Below, piece after piece: positions 28,660 through 38,953 of a stretch of DNA of 40,859 bases. Source of the DNA: Mesostigma viride. Its lineage: Eukaryota; Streptophyta; Mesostigmatophyceae; Mesostigmatales; Mesostigmataceae. Position numbers and translations under genes: made by a program. Position 1 is the first letter of the stretch. Each line of letters opens with the position of its first letter. The notes beneath the pieces are model-generated. The model was not told where the DNA came from and ran no database searches. It worked only from the letters and a program-made list of their open reading frames with translations. The stretch lies in contig RPFO01001646.1 in the NCBI GenBank assembly GCA_009746045.1, positions 1 to 40,859 on the forward strand, read 5' to 3'.

Positions 28660-29645
28660 TCAGGCACCGGCTGTGCCGCTCCGCCGCTCCGCCGCTCCGC
28701 CGCCCGCCGGCTGCGCCGCCGGCCCGCCGCGCGCCGGCTGCCCCGCCCCGTAGCCCGTCGACAGGCTGCCCCGCCCCGCCGCATGCCAGCTGCGCCGGCC
28801 CGCCGCCCACGCGCGCCGGCAGCGCCGTTGGCCCCCGCGCGCCGACGGCCCTGCCCCGCCGCCCGTTGACAGCCCCGCCCCGCCGCATGCCAGCTGCGCC
28901 GGCCCGCCGCCCATGCGCGCCGGCAGCGCCGCTGGCCCCCGCGCGCCGACGGCCCTGCCCCGCCGCCCGTCGACTGCCCCGCCCCGCCGCCCGTCGACAG
29001 CCCTGCCCCGCCGCATGCAGGCTGCGCCGCCGCTGCCACCTCGCTGCGCGCTGGCTGCGCCACCTCGCCGCCCGCCGACGGCGCCGCCCCGCCGCGCACC
29101 GGCTGCCCCGCCCCGCCGCCTGTCGACTGCCCCGCCCCGCCGCATGCCAGCTGCGCCGGCCCGCCGCCCACGCGCGCCGGCAGCGCCGCTGGCCCCCCGC
29201 GCGCTGACGGCCCTGCCCCGCCGCCCGTCGACTGCCCCGCCCCGCCGCCCGTCGACAGCCCCGACCCACCGCATGCCAGGTGCGCCGGCCCGCCGCCCGC
29301 GCGCGCCGGCAGCGCCGCTGGCCCCCCGCGCGCCGACGGCCCTGCCCCGCCGCCCGTCAACAGCCCTGCCCCGACGCCCGTCGACAGCCCCGCCCCGCCG
29401 CATGCCAGCTGCGCCGGCCCGCTGCCCACGCGCGCCGGCAGCGCCGCTGGCCCTGCCCCGCCGCCCGTCGACTGCCCCGCCCCGCCGCCCGTCGACAGCC
29501 CTGCCCCGCCGCATGCCAGGTGCGCCGGCCCGCCGCCCGCGCGCACCGGCAGCGCCGCTGGCCCCCGCGCGCCGACGGCCCTGCCCCGCCGCCCGTCGAC
29601 AGCCCCGCCCCGCCGCATGCCAGCTGCGCCGGCCGGCCGCCCATG
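28660..29645. repeat. GC-rich minisatellite, 104-130-bp units
   Basis: About eight units, each marked by CGCATGCCAGCTGCGCC or a close variant (ATG at 28783, 28887, 29014, 29144, 29273, 29402, 29513, 29617). All frames on both strands are open through much of it because of composition. It lies just upstream of gene 1. Confidence 0.85.
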
Positions 29646-29649
29646 CGCG

Positions 29650-30757
29650 CCATGCGCTTCGCAGGTCCATTGGGATCATGAGGCCTGCGCAGAATCTCAC
29701 CTCGGAGGCCCGTGCTACTTCTAGTAAGATGCTTGCATTTTCAATGCGTCACCTATATGCAGGCATAGAGGGTGGTACATGGCGCTAGACTCATCAAGGG
29801 ATAGGAGCCATGCCCTCAGCAATTACTCACCTCCTGGCCCTTGCTGTTGCGGTCTCGGATGAAGATGATGGTCTACACGCCGCCGCATGCAAACAAGGAA
29901 TGAGAGACAAAGCCGTGCGAGGCCAATATGGGCACAGTGAGAGAAACAAGTCGACGCGAACCTACATCACGAGTGTCAGCGAAGGGGACCCATGGGAGAA
30001 GTCTCCCTCCCATGGTATCATTCACGGACACACGCAGCGGCCATGGGAACAGCCAAAACAGCAGGTTCACACACGCAAGGGCAACGACCTGCAGTGCCTG
30101 ACCAGCATGTCGGTCAGTTGTGATTGGCAAGGCAGAGCCACACACACCAGGTACACGCTGCATGGGCAGGGAAGACGCTCTTACATGAGAAAAAGCGAGG
30201 AAACGTGCGCGAGAAGGATATTAAGAGCGATCCGCGCTAGAAGGATGCTACAATAGCATCATATATTCAAGAATTAGCAAAGAAAGATGTAGAAAAGAGA
30301 CAAAAGAAAGAAATACGAGAGAAAGCAAAGACAGGGAGCTGCCAAACAGGGCAGACAAAAGGTTACGAGCGGCAAGAGTTGTGAACGCTGCACTTGATTG
30401 CTTTCTCTGACTTGTCAACTGCGAAGAGTGACTGACTTACCTCTCTGGAAATGGTATGCTCAGCATCCCATGGTAATGAAATGGTGAGCTATGCTGTCAG
30501 ACATGCCTATATAACATAGCTACCCTAGGGTCCTAATACAAAACTAGAAATCAAACCATACCGTGAGTTTCCCGGCTCGCACGGCCTCCTCCCTTTGTGC
30601 CGACGCCTGCAAACACAACGGGCCGTGGAGGAGGGTGGAAAGGTGGGCAAGTGTGGAGGAGTTTGGGGGGGACCGGGTTGAGCAGCGGTGGGGGAAAGAT
30701 GTGCCGGTCATGATGTTGTCAACTACAGCTGTTGTATCGTGATTCACCTTCAATAAG
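29650..30757. other. Interior of the 9.1-kb transposon between arrays
   Basis: No gene recognised; 29810-30256 (+) and 30544-30792 (-) are short frames without motif. A purine-rich GAAAGA stretch lies near 30280-30340. Confidence 0.4.
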
Positions 30758-31095
30758 TCTACTGTTCTACATCCGGTGGTGGATGGACACAAGCAATAAA
30801 GGCCCCGCCCACAACTCAGATTTCTTTAGAAAATCTACTGATCTACATTCGATGGCGCCTTCACAGAAGCAGGAAACTCCGCCCACCGGTCAAATGTGAC
30901 GCCCAACAAAGCCCCAACTTATTTCTTCAAGAAGTATACTGTTTTACATCCGGTAGTGCTTGGACAGAAGCAATATGTAAAGCCCGCCCACAAATCGGAT
31001 TTCTTTACGAAAAACCTGTTTTACATTCGATGGGGTCTTGACAGATTCAAGCAGCAATACTCGTTTCTACCTGCGTGCGACTGCAGCGGCCGAGT
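30758..31095 (+). repeat. Alternating A-B-A-B repeat, about 178-bp period
   Basis: Units start near 30758 and 30935 (CTGTTYTACATCCGGT type) and near 30834 and 31013 (CTACATTCGATGG type). CCCGCCCACAA and GATTTCTTTA recur within them. Confidence 0.7.
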
Positions 31096-31124
31096 GCTGC
31101 AACTTGCCTTCACGTCCCAGTCTT

Positions 31125-32345
31125 CACGTGTCAGTCCTGGTCTTCACGTCTTCACGTCTTCACGTCTTCACGTCTTCACGTCTTCACGTCTTCACGTCTT
31201 CACGACTTCACCTGAACTTGCGGCGTATCGTATCTTTGATACCTTGCATGCACGTCTTCACGTCTTCACGTCTTCACCGCGTCTTCACCTGTCTTCACCA
31301 CGTCTTCACGTCTTCGCGTCTTCACGTCTTCACGGCTTCACCTGAACACCTGAACTTCACCTGAACTTGCCGTATCGTGTCTTCACGTCTTCACGTCTTC
31401 ACGTCTTCACGTCTTCACCGCGTCTTCACCTGTCTTCACCACGTCTTCACGGCTTCACGGCTTCACGTCTTCACGGCTTCACCTGAACACCTGAACTTCA
31501 CCTGAACTTGCCGTATCGTGTCTTCACGTCTTCACGTCTTCACGTCTTCACGTCTTCACGTCTTCACCGCGTCTTCACCTGTCTTCACCACGTCTTCACG
31601 TCTTCGCGTCTTCACGTCTTCACGGCTTCACCTGAACACCTGAACTTCACCTGAACTTGCCGTATCGTGTCTTCACGTCTTCACGTCTTCACGTCTTCAC
31701 GTCTTCACCGCGTCTTCACCTGTCTTCACCACGTCTTCACGGCTTCACGGCTTCACGTCTTCACGGCTTCACCTGAACACCTGAACTTCACCTGAACTTG
31801 CCGTATCGTGTCTTCACGTCTTCACGTCTTCACGTCTTCACGTCTTCACGTCTTCACCGCGTCTTCACCTGTCTTCACCACGTCTTCACGGCTTCACGGC
31901 TTCACGTCTTCACGGCTTCACCTGAACACCTGAACTTCACCTGAACTTGCCGTATCGTGTCTTCACGTCTTCACGTCTTCACGTCTTCACGTCTTCACGT
32001 CTTCACCGCGTCTTCACCTGTCTTCACCACGTCTTCACGGCCTCACGGCTTCACGTCTTCACGGCTTCACCTGAACACCTGAACTTCACCTGAACTTGCC
32101 GTATCGTGTCTTCACGTCTTCACGTCTTCACGTCTTCACGTCTTCACGTCTTCACCGCGTCTTCACCTGTCTTCACCACGTCTTCACGGCTTCACGGCTT
32201 CACGTCTTCACGGCTTCACCTGAACACCTGAACTTCACCTGAACTTGCCGTATCGTGTCTTCACGTCTTCACGTCTTCACGTCTTCACGTCTTCACCGCG
32301 TCTTCACCTGTCTTCACCACGTCTTCACGGCTTCACCTGAACACC
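31125..32345 (+). repeat. 8-bp minisatellite GTCTTCAC with 141/149-bp higher-order units
   Basis: The base unit is GTCTTCAC. A marker, CGTATCGTGT, recurs at 31371, 31512, 31661, 31802, 31951, 32100 and 32249. Intervals are 141, 149, 141, 149, 149, 149 bp, differing by exactly one 8-bp unit. Confidence 0.9.
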
Positions 32346-32517
32346 TGAACTTTGCGTATCGTATCTTTCATACATTGCATCATTTGCATGCCTTGGAGCT
32401 GCACGTCTTCAAGCAGTGTCACCCAGTTCCCGCTTGATTCAAATGCACTTCGCGCTTGAATTCGTGACTTCGCCCCGCTCAAGGTGGAAAGAATGATGGG
32501 CACTAGCCACGGGAACT

Positions 32518-32865
32518 ATGCCCGATGCTGATAGCCGAAGCGATGACATGGACGAATTGATTGATTTGTGTTATGCCGGGGACGATTGTAGAAAATGGGT
32601 GCTAGGAAAGAAATCTGGTGCCATGAAAGTAGATTTTTTGGCCGGTGCAAACCACCAATGCGCCGGCCGATGTGGCAAGGTCCTGCACGGCAGCCAGAGC
32701 GCACCCAGCCAGAGCGTACCCAGCCGCTGCCGCCGCCGACCCCCGTACTGGTGGGCGTGGAACAGACGATGAGAGAGATGCAACGAGCTATGGAGAACCA
32801 AAGCAAGAAGGTTGAAGAGCTTGGTTTGCAGCTGCGTCAAGAGGTGCAGAAACAAGTGGTCCAGC

Positions 32866-32904
<39 letters not shown>

Positions 32905-32941
32905 TGCAGCAGCAACTGCAGCAGCAACTGCAGCAACAACT

Positions 32942-32998
<57 letters not shown>

Positions 32999-34403
32999 CT
33001 TCAGTTCCCGCAGGCAGCGTCGGCAATGTCGCAGTTTCCACAGGCATTGTCGGCACTGCAGCAGTTTTCGCAGGGACCGTCGGCAGCAGAGCAGTTCCCG
33101 CAGGGATCATCGGTGGTGCAGCAGTTCTTTGTGAGTCATTCGTGTAGTGTTGAGTGGGTGGGGTGGGGGGTGTGTGTGGGGGGGGGGTGTAGGGGGGTTT
33201 GACTGTGTGACTGCGTGGCTGCTTGGCTGGAAAGGAGGGTGCGTGGCTGTGTGGCTGCGTGGCTGCGCTGCTGCGTGGCTGCGTGGCTGCGTGGCTGCGT
33301 GGCTGCGTGGCTGCGCTGCTGCGTGGCTGCGTGGCTGCGTGGCTGTGTGGCTGCGTGGCTGCGCTGCTGCGTGGCTGCGTGGCTGCGCTGCTGCGTGGCT
33401 GCGTGGCTGGAAAGGAGGGTGCGTGGCTGTGTGGCTGCGTGGCTGCGCTGCTGCGTGGCTGCGTGGCTGCTTGGCTGGAAAGGAGGGTGCGTGGCTGTGT
33501 GGCTGCGTGGCTGCGCTGCTGCGTGGCTGCGTGGCTGCGTGGCTGCGTGGCTGCGTGGCTGCGTGGCTGCGTGGCTGCGTGGCTGCGTGGCTGGAAAGGA
33601 GGGTGCGTGGCTGTGTGGCTGCGTGGCTGCGCTGCTGCGTGGCTGCGTGGCTGCGTGGCTGCGCTGCTGCGTGGCTGCGTGGCTGCGTGGCTGTGTGGCT
33701 GCGTGGCTGCGCTGCTGCGTGGCTGCGTGGCTGCGTGGCTGCGTGGCTGCTTGGCTGGAAAGGAGGGTGCGTGGCTGTGTGGCTGCGTGGCTGCGCTGCT
33801 GCGTGGCTGCGTGGCTGCGTGGCTGGAAAGGAGGGTGCGTGGCTGTGTGGCTGCGTGGCTGCGCTGCTGCGTGGCTGCGTGGCTGCGTGGCTGCGTGGCT
33901 GCTTGGCTGGAAAGGAGGGTGCGTGGCTGTGTGGCTGCGTGTAGCTGCGCTGCTGCGTGGCTGCGTGGCTGCGTGGCTGCGTGGCTGCGTGGCTGCGTGG
34001 CTGCGTGGCTGGAAAGGAGGGTGCGTGGCTGTGTGGCTGCGTGGCTGCGCTGCTGCGTGGCTGCGTGGCTGCGTGGCTGCGTGGCTGGCTGGGGGGGGGG
34101 GGGTGCCGGGTGCGTGGATGCGTGGATGTGTGGCTGGGTGGGTGCGTCACTGCGTGGCTGGCTGGCTCTGTGGCTGCGTGGGCGGCTGGATGGCCGGGTC
34201 AGCGTGGCTTCGTGTTCAATGGGATGCTAATATGTTGTTGCCTTTGGATGCCACAGTTCATGGATTCTTTTGTTCACATGCAGGTGCTGCCGTCTTCCCC
34301 ATCGACGTCGTCAAGACCGATGTCGCCAAGAAGGATGATGCAATCACTCTCGGCCATGTTTAACTCATGTGGGCCTTCATGGCCATACGGGAAATATTAT
34401 TGA
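32518..34403 (+). CDS. Unrecognised gene 2 of the 9.1-kb transposon, spliced, with poly-Gln
   Basis: The N-terminal frame from 32518 (MDELIDLCYAGDDCRKW, GKKSGAMKVDFLAG) passes to a second frame near 32690-32720 (QPLPPPTPVLVGVEQT, MREMQRAMENQSKK, a coiled coil), then poly-Gln, then a third frame with QFPQ repeats (QFPQAASAMSQFPQAL). The exon ends at 33130 before GTGAGT; an acceptor TTCACATGCAG ends at 34283. The join is phase 0 and continues in frame for 39 residues to TGA at 34403, which supports a real spliced gene. Frame changes near 32700 and at the Gln run mean it is damaged or contains indel errors. No known domain recognised. Confidence 0.5.
32871..32996 (+). repeat. CAG trinucleotide repeat coding poly-Gln
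   Basis: CAG units with CAACTG interruptions (QQQLQQQL pattern), inside gene 2 after a predicted coiled coil. Confidence 0.9.
33131..34283 (+). other. Predicted intron of gene 2 filled by a minisatellite
   Basis: Donor GTGAGT at 33131 and acceptor CAG at 34281-34283, preceded by a pyrimidine-rich CTTTTGTTCACATG. Length 1153 bp. Phase 0 on both sides. Confidence 0.6.
33207..34090 (+). repeat. 8-bp minisatellite GCGTGGCT with higher-order units
   Basis: Base unit GCGTGGCT with variants GCGCTGCT and GTGTGGCT. Larger blocks are punctuated by GGCTGGAAAGGAGGGTGCG. Open frames on both strands across it are a by-product of the repeat. Confidence 0.9.
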
Positions 34404-34873
34404 ATCAGTTCTTTGACACTGAGTTGGCACTACGCAACACCTTTGATGCACATGAGTGCAGGGCGCATGTGTTGAAACCATGCAACCATGGCGATCCCTC
34501 AAAAAGTTTGGTTATGTAATAAGTGACACAATTATTCCGGACGTATGATGGCCCAACGTCCTGTAAGGTTGAGTTGTCTTGGAGGAGGAGCGTGATGACC
34601 GCGGAAGCCGCGTGGGTGTCTGTAGTGCTATATCTTGAAGATGTACGGTCTTGGAAGAGTTATGGTCTTGGAATCATATAATAATGAACTTGGAATAAAG
34701 TTGCGGGCAGCCTTCAATTGGCATATGTTGTCTCATTGATGTTGTCTCATTGCGTTAATGGGTCAATTGTCTTAGTTTATATAATGTATATCTTGGGAAA
34801 CTCATTGCTTCAATAAAATGCATGCTAGGCGCAATCAACCCCCACAAACACATCTGAAAACTGCACAGTGCAT
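34404..34873 (+). other. 3' untranslated region of gene 2 and right subterminal region
   Basis: No coding signal. AATAAA signals at 34694-34699 and 34812-34817 fit poly(A) addition for gene 2. Tandem TGTTGTCTCATTG near 34727-34752. Confidence 0.5.
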
Positions 34874-34921
34874 CAAATGTATCCTAGACAAAAAAATGTA
34901 TCCTAATCCGGTAAAACCACC
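34874..34921 (-). repeat. Right end: 28-bp TIR plus direct subterminal box
   Basis: The TIR is the complement of the left one. The box CAAATGTATCCTA also occurs at 34874-34886, in the same orientation as the TIR copy, unlike the inverted arrangement at the left end. Confidence 0.85.
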
Positions 34922-37900
34922 CCCAGTCCTCCCGCACCGCCTGATGTGGGCTGTCACCCGCCACAACGTTCTCAAACAGATACGCAGGCGGATGGGGCTG
35001 ACGCGACTGCAACAGTCCCACCACACGCAACAGTTCCCAGAACAGCGCGCTACGCGGATCGGCTAGCCCCCGCCCTTGCCCTGCCTGGCTCAGGCCCTGG
35101 CACTCCCAACCCGCAATTACCAAGTCGATGGCATGATGCCTGCGCAACAACTGCTGCACCTGCACCTCACCGATGGCTCGGATATCTTGAGGACATTCCC
35201 CAAACGGGTCACGCCATGCTGATGGCGGAAACTGCGCGGGATACTCTCGCGACAACACGCCACAGTGACTGAAGTACACCTGACGCGCCTTGTGCGATGG
35301 CTCTACCGCGATGAGTTTACGGCACACGCCGCCTGCGGCCAAAAAGCCTGCAATGCCCCCTCCGATCCCCGCAAACAGTTCCAACACTACCGCACCCTTG
35401 GCAAAATCAGGGGCCTGCGGTAAGATTGCAGCAGAAAAATTACCTTGGGCCTCCGAGACACCCGGTTGCAGCAAAGTGAGGCCATGGCTGGCCATCTGAG
35501 GAATGGTGATGACGGCTTCAGTTACCCGCTTGCGCATAGCCAGCTGCCGCGTGGACGTCACAGCATCCAGCGACCACTGCGTGCGCATCTTGGCAATGCT
35601 CGCCGTTGGCTGGGGCAGCACCGTCCGATGCTTGTCCCACGCCGATGAGCCCGCCGCCCGTACCTCCACCATGCTGACCTCCACCACGCCCGCAGCCGCG
35701 GAAGGGTTGAGGCGTGCAGCCCCGGCTGAAGAACTGAAGCATGAGACCGGCACGCTGGCCCGCTTCAGGCCAGCCCCATCCCAATCAGGGATGTAAGATG
35801 CCTCCTCCGCCCTATAGTCCACCTGAACCATGGCGCGAGCAAGGACATCCACCCCGAGTAGTGCGGAATATCCACACTTGTTGACCACCAGCGCATACGC
35901 GGACACGGTGGTCATGCTAGAGGCGCGCAACGGATTGAAAATCACGTTGACTTTAACCGCCGTCATAGCGTACGGCTTACTAGCCGGACCCTGCCAACCT
36001 GACACAGACACGGGGCTTTCCACTAAGCCACCGTTCTCGTAGGTCAGGTTCAGCATGGTGGCCAAGTCCGTGCTGATGACTAGCGGCTGAGCACCGCTAT
36101 CAAGCTTGACTGCGCCAACCAACGGACATGTCACCATGTCGCTCCATACATCTCCACAGGCTCCAACTGCTTGGAACGCCATGGACGGCTCACCATTGGG
36201 GTATGGAACCACCGTGGGAACCTGGGGGACTGCACTAGTGCGCTGCTGGCTACTTGTGCTGACCACTCCCGCTTGCACCACGGGCACTGCGGCTTCTACC
36301 GGCTGGCGCCCGTAGGTGACGGACTCAGAATTGCGCAAGGTGCGCACATCATGCCCATCTGCGAACAACTGGATCTCGGACACAACCGACCCCAGCCACT
36401 CAACCCCCTTCTGCCCGAAGGTGTCGACCACCTGCCGTGCTGAAAACATGGGTACGTCCACAATGAACGGCATTGGGTACACAGGCGCCAATCGCCTACG
36501 CTGCTCCAGCCCAGCAGGGTTCGCATGCTCAAAAGCAGATTGCACCCCAGCCAGCGGCATGGAAAAGGACGCGGGCAACTGCCCGGCAGGCAACATGGGT
36601 GCCTGCTGAAAAGAAAGCGGGCTGCGTGCCTGCTTGCCTTTGGTAGCCTCCGCAGCGTTGATCTCGACGTCACCCGGCATGGGCGCCCAGAATGGGTCCT
36701 CCCGGTACACCGTCTCGAATTGGTTGGGGGGCGCCGTCGCCTCCTCACCATGCTTGATGGCAGCCACCTGGGCTTCCATCGAGTCGGTCTTGCCCGCCAT
36801 CTCGGCGAAGTGGACCGTCTTGATGCCCGCGGCTGGACACTTGTTCATCAGGTGCCACTTCGTGTCTGCCCCATGCGGCTTCGTGCAGCGGCTTGGACAC
36901 TCGCGACTAAGGTGCCCATCCTTGTCGCAAAGGAAGCAGCCCGATTTGCGCGCATCCGTCCTAGTACCCGTCTGTGAGGACGTGCCCCCCCCAGCTCGCG
37001 TCGGGGCGGCAGCGTCTTTGTTGCCGCCAGCGGCGTTACCCTGGGTTGCATCATGCGATGAGGCGTTGCGAGACCCCCCTTGGTTCCTGCTAGCACCGTG
37101 GCCGCCTTGCGGGCGCGCTTGTCTTGTGGCAGACGACTCACCCGACTTGGCCTTGGTCAGCGCGTCGACCTTGGCCTGCAGCTCGGCCACCACCGTGCTT
37201 ACCGAGATCCGGCCTTGCGCGTGTCGTCGCATCATGGCCCTGACCTCAATGCACAGTGACCGCAATCGCCACGGCTGGCCGTTGGGCGGCGTGGGCAGCT
37301 CCATCTCCTTGGAGCCTAGCGCTTGCAGCCATTTCTGACACGCCAGCTTTTCGGACCAGTCCTCCACTTCGCCGGCGAACTCCATGAGGCGCTCGTAAGA
37401 TTGCTCCGGGGTTTCACCCTCGGCTATCTTGAAACTGCGCCACTCACGCTCTGCCTTGATGGTCTCCACCGGGTATTCCTGGCGAAGGAGGCCCCACAGT
37501 TCCTCGGCAGGGTCGACACCATACATGATGTTGTCATAGTCGGGCTGGCCACGCCCGTCGAAGCCGAACCACACGTCCGTGTGACGCGTGTACAGCGAGA
37601 CCTCTCTCCACTGCTCCACCAGCCTAGCCACTCGCCTCAGCGTAAGGCCGTGAAAGAAAAAATGCATGTTGTTCATCACAAACTCATGCATTACAGCGCC
37701 TTGCGTAGTCATGTATTGCAGATCAATCCATGACTTGTACGCGTTGTAGGCCTGCGCCAGCGTGGCCAGATTGCCGGTTGTGGAGAACTTCTCGCGCATG
37801 TCCACCCGTGGTAGGGTGGGCATCTTCGCGCCTTCCGGTATGAGGCGCACCCTTTGCGGGTACTGCACCCCATCGGCATCCTCCGGCGGTCGCTGAGCTG

Positions 37901-38684
37901 CGCGTCCCTGCGCCAGCGTGCTTGGTCGTGCTGCCTCCCGTACTCGGAAAGCCAGCGGCGTGGTTATGTCCTCCATGGGCGGAATGCGCCCGATTGGCAC
38001 ACTTGACCACCGTGCAGTCGACCCGCCGGTCAGCGCCCCACCGCCTCGCCCAAACGGAATTGAGGCCCCGCCTGGCAGCATGCGTCCTGGTGCACCCCTG
38101 TGTGGGTCCATCGCGCGCGCCAGCCCTGCCCCGTTCTCCTCGTGCAATCCGTCTCGCGCTTGATCGAAAGGCAGGCGCCTGGGCGCCAGCGTATACTCGC
38201 CCCGTGGCTGACCATCCGCCTCACCAAGCAAGTCGTGTTGGGTTAGCGACCCAGCCAAAACCCCCGGTTCCATCGAAGCCCTTCCCGCCGCATTACCTGA
38301 GGTTGGCGGCTGGTCCCGCTCCCTCGGCTCCGCGGCAACACCACTGGGGCCCGGCATCGATGCCTGCCCGTCCCATGGTGTGGACTGCAGATGACGACCC
38401 TCTACGGCCACCAATCTGTCGGTCACTTCCCGCATCTGCAGCGCCAATTGCTGCTGCAACTGTTGCGACTGTTGCTGCATCTGCGCTTGCATCTGCGCGA
38501 ACAGCGCCACCATACTCAGCGGCGCTTCTTGGTCGCGACTCTCACCCACTGCGGGTACGGCGGGAGGAATCCCGCCATTCGACCCCGGAGCGGACGTGTC
38601 GGCATCTGCTCTATTTGCATCTGCCATGGCTCGAGTCTGCGCTCGCGTCAGTGGCATGCACCAGCTGACCGATGGGCAAAACAA
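34884..38684 (-). CDS. E2 gag-protease-methyltransferase N-half in one open frame
   Basis: 1266 codons; the last dozen belong to the inserted transposon. It shows that gag and pol are one continuous frame in this family: Gag coiled coil near 62-96, CCHC knuckle C583-C586-H591-C596, protease LDSGA near residue 862, methyltransferase motifs I, IV and VI near 1104, 1195 and 1238. The insertion hits after VREDW, between motifs VI and VIII, destroying the E2 methyltransferase. The intact polyprotein would be 2624 residues. Confidence 0.92.
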   Translation of the reverse strand: MFCPSVSWCMPLTRAQTRAMADANRADADTSAPGSNGGIPPAVPAVGESRDQEAPLSMVALFAQMQAQMQQQSQQLQQQLALQMREVTDRLVAVEGRHLQSTPWDGQASMPGPSGVAAEPRERDQPPTSGNAAGRASMEPGVLAGSLTQHDLLGEADGQPRGEYTLAPRRLPFDQARDGLHEENGAGLARAMDPHRGAPGRMLPGGASIPFGRGGGALTGGSTARWSSVPIGRIPPMEDITTPLAFRVREAARPSTLAQGRAAQRPPEDADGVQYPQRVRLIPEGAKMPTLPRVDMREKFSTTGNLATLAQAYNAYKSWIDLQYMTTQGAVMHEFVMNNMHFFFHGLTLRRVARLVEQWREVSLYTRHTDVWFGFDGRGQPDYDNIMYGVDPAEELWGLLRQEYPVETIKAEREWRSFKIAEGETPEQSYERLMEFAGEVEDWSEKLACQKWLQALGSKEMELPTPPNGQPWRLRSLCIEVRAMMRRHAQGRISVSTVVAELQAKVDALTKAKSGESSATRQARPQGGHGASRNQGGSRNASSHDATQGNAAGGNKDAAAPTRAGGGTSSQTGTRTDARKSGCFLCDKDGHLSRECPSRCTKPHGADTKWHLMNKCPAAGIKTVHFAEMAGKTDSMEAQVAAIKHGEEATAPPNQFETVYREDPFWAPMPGDVEINAAEATKGKQARSPLSFQQAPMLPAGQLPASFSMPLAGVQSAFEHANPAGLEQRRRLAPVYPMPFIVDVPMFSARQVVDTFGQKGVEWLGSVVSEIQLFADGHDVRTLRNSESVTYGRQPVEAAVPVVQAGVVSTSSQQRTSAVPQVPTVVPYPNGEPSMAFQAVGACGDVWSDMVTCPLVGAVKLDSGAQPLVISTDLATMLNLTYENGGLVESPVSVSGWQGPASKPYAMTAVKVNVIFNPLRASSMTTVSAYALVVNKCGYSALLGVDVLARAMVQVDYRAEEASYIPDWDGAGLKRASVPVSCFSSSAGAARLNPSAAAGVVEVSMVEVRAAGSSAWDKHRTVLPQPTASIAKMRTQWSLDAVTSTRQLAMRKRVTEAVITIPQMASHGLTLLQPGVSEAQGNFSAAILPQAPDFAKGAVVLELFAGIGGGIAGFLAAGGVCRKLIAVEPSHKARQVYFSHCGVLSREYPAQFPPSAWRDPFGECPQDIRAIGEVQVQQLLRRHHAIDLVIAGWECQGLSQAGQGRGLADPRSALFWELLRVVGLLQSRQPHPPAYLFENVVAGDSPHQAVREDWGWFYRIRIHFFV
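34922..34926. repeat. CCCAG target duplication, right
   Basis: Identical to 25807-25811. Confidence 0.75.
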
Positions 38685-38938
38685 GAACCAACAAGCCTAG
38701 GTTTCGCTGAGAAGAAGCAACAACCAAAGGCTTTATAACAGGTGTCAAGGATAACGACTCGACTAGCCTGCCAGAAAAAGACAAGAGCCAGCAAATTCTG
38801 GCTAGTTCTATTTTCTTAAAATCTGTCTCAAGACACTTCCTTTACAAACTGTCAGCCAGGCCGTTCCCTGTACTGCTGATGGTTGCTAAACACTAAAGCC
38901 AACGTCTTGGCTTCGAACAGAAGGAAGCAGACTACCGG

Positions 38939-38953
38939 GTAGTCTCTTCGAGT
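38939..38953 (-). promoter_or_regulatory. Primer-binding site of E2, complementary to block A
   Basis: Same 15-nt site as in E1, adjacent to block A at 38954, pairing with 39245-39259. Confidence 0.65.

Larger units (their letters stand above)
25812..34921. mobile_element. 9.1-kb DNA transposon inserted in the E2 methyltransferase
   Basis: 28-bp perfect inverted repeats (25812-25839 and 34894-34921) flank the unit. The target is duplicated as CCCAG (5 bp) if the ends start GGTGG; an alternative reading is GGGTGG ends with a 3-bp CCA duplication. The uninterrupted E1 sequence at 16358-16362 proves the target. Removing 9115 bp makes E2 the same internal length as E1. It carries one unrecognised gene on each strand and several satellite arrays. 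I see no DDE transposase by eye, so the superfamily is open. Confidence 0.88.

Noticed and set aside
28660-29788. Long Pro/Ala/Arg and Gly/Ala-rich frames on both strands
   Set aside because: GC-rich minisatellite; every frame is open and units vary in length by non-multiples of three.
31125-32345. Regular repeats considered as a CRISPR array
   Set aside because: The units are 8 bp with no unique spacers, in a eukaryotic transposon.
33107-34363. Long open frames on both strands (WLRGCVAA and SHAATQPR repeats)
   Set aside because: Products of the 8-bp satellite read in several frames; no stop-avoidance beyond the repeat.
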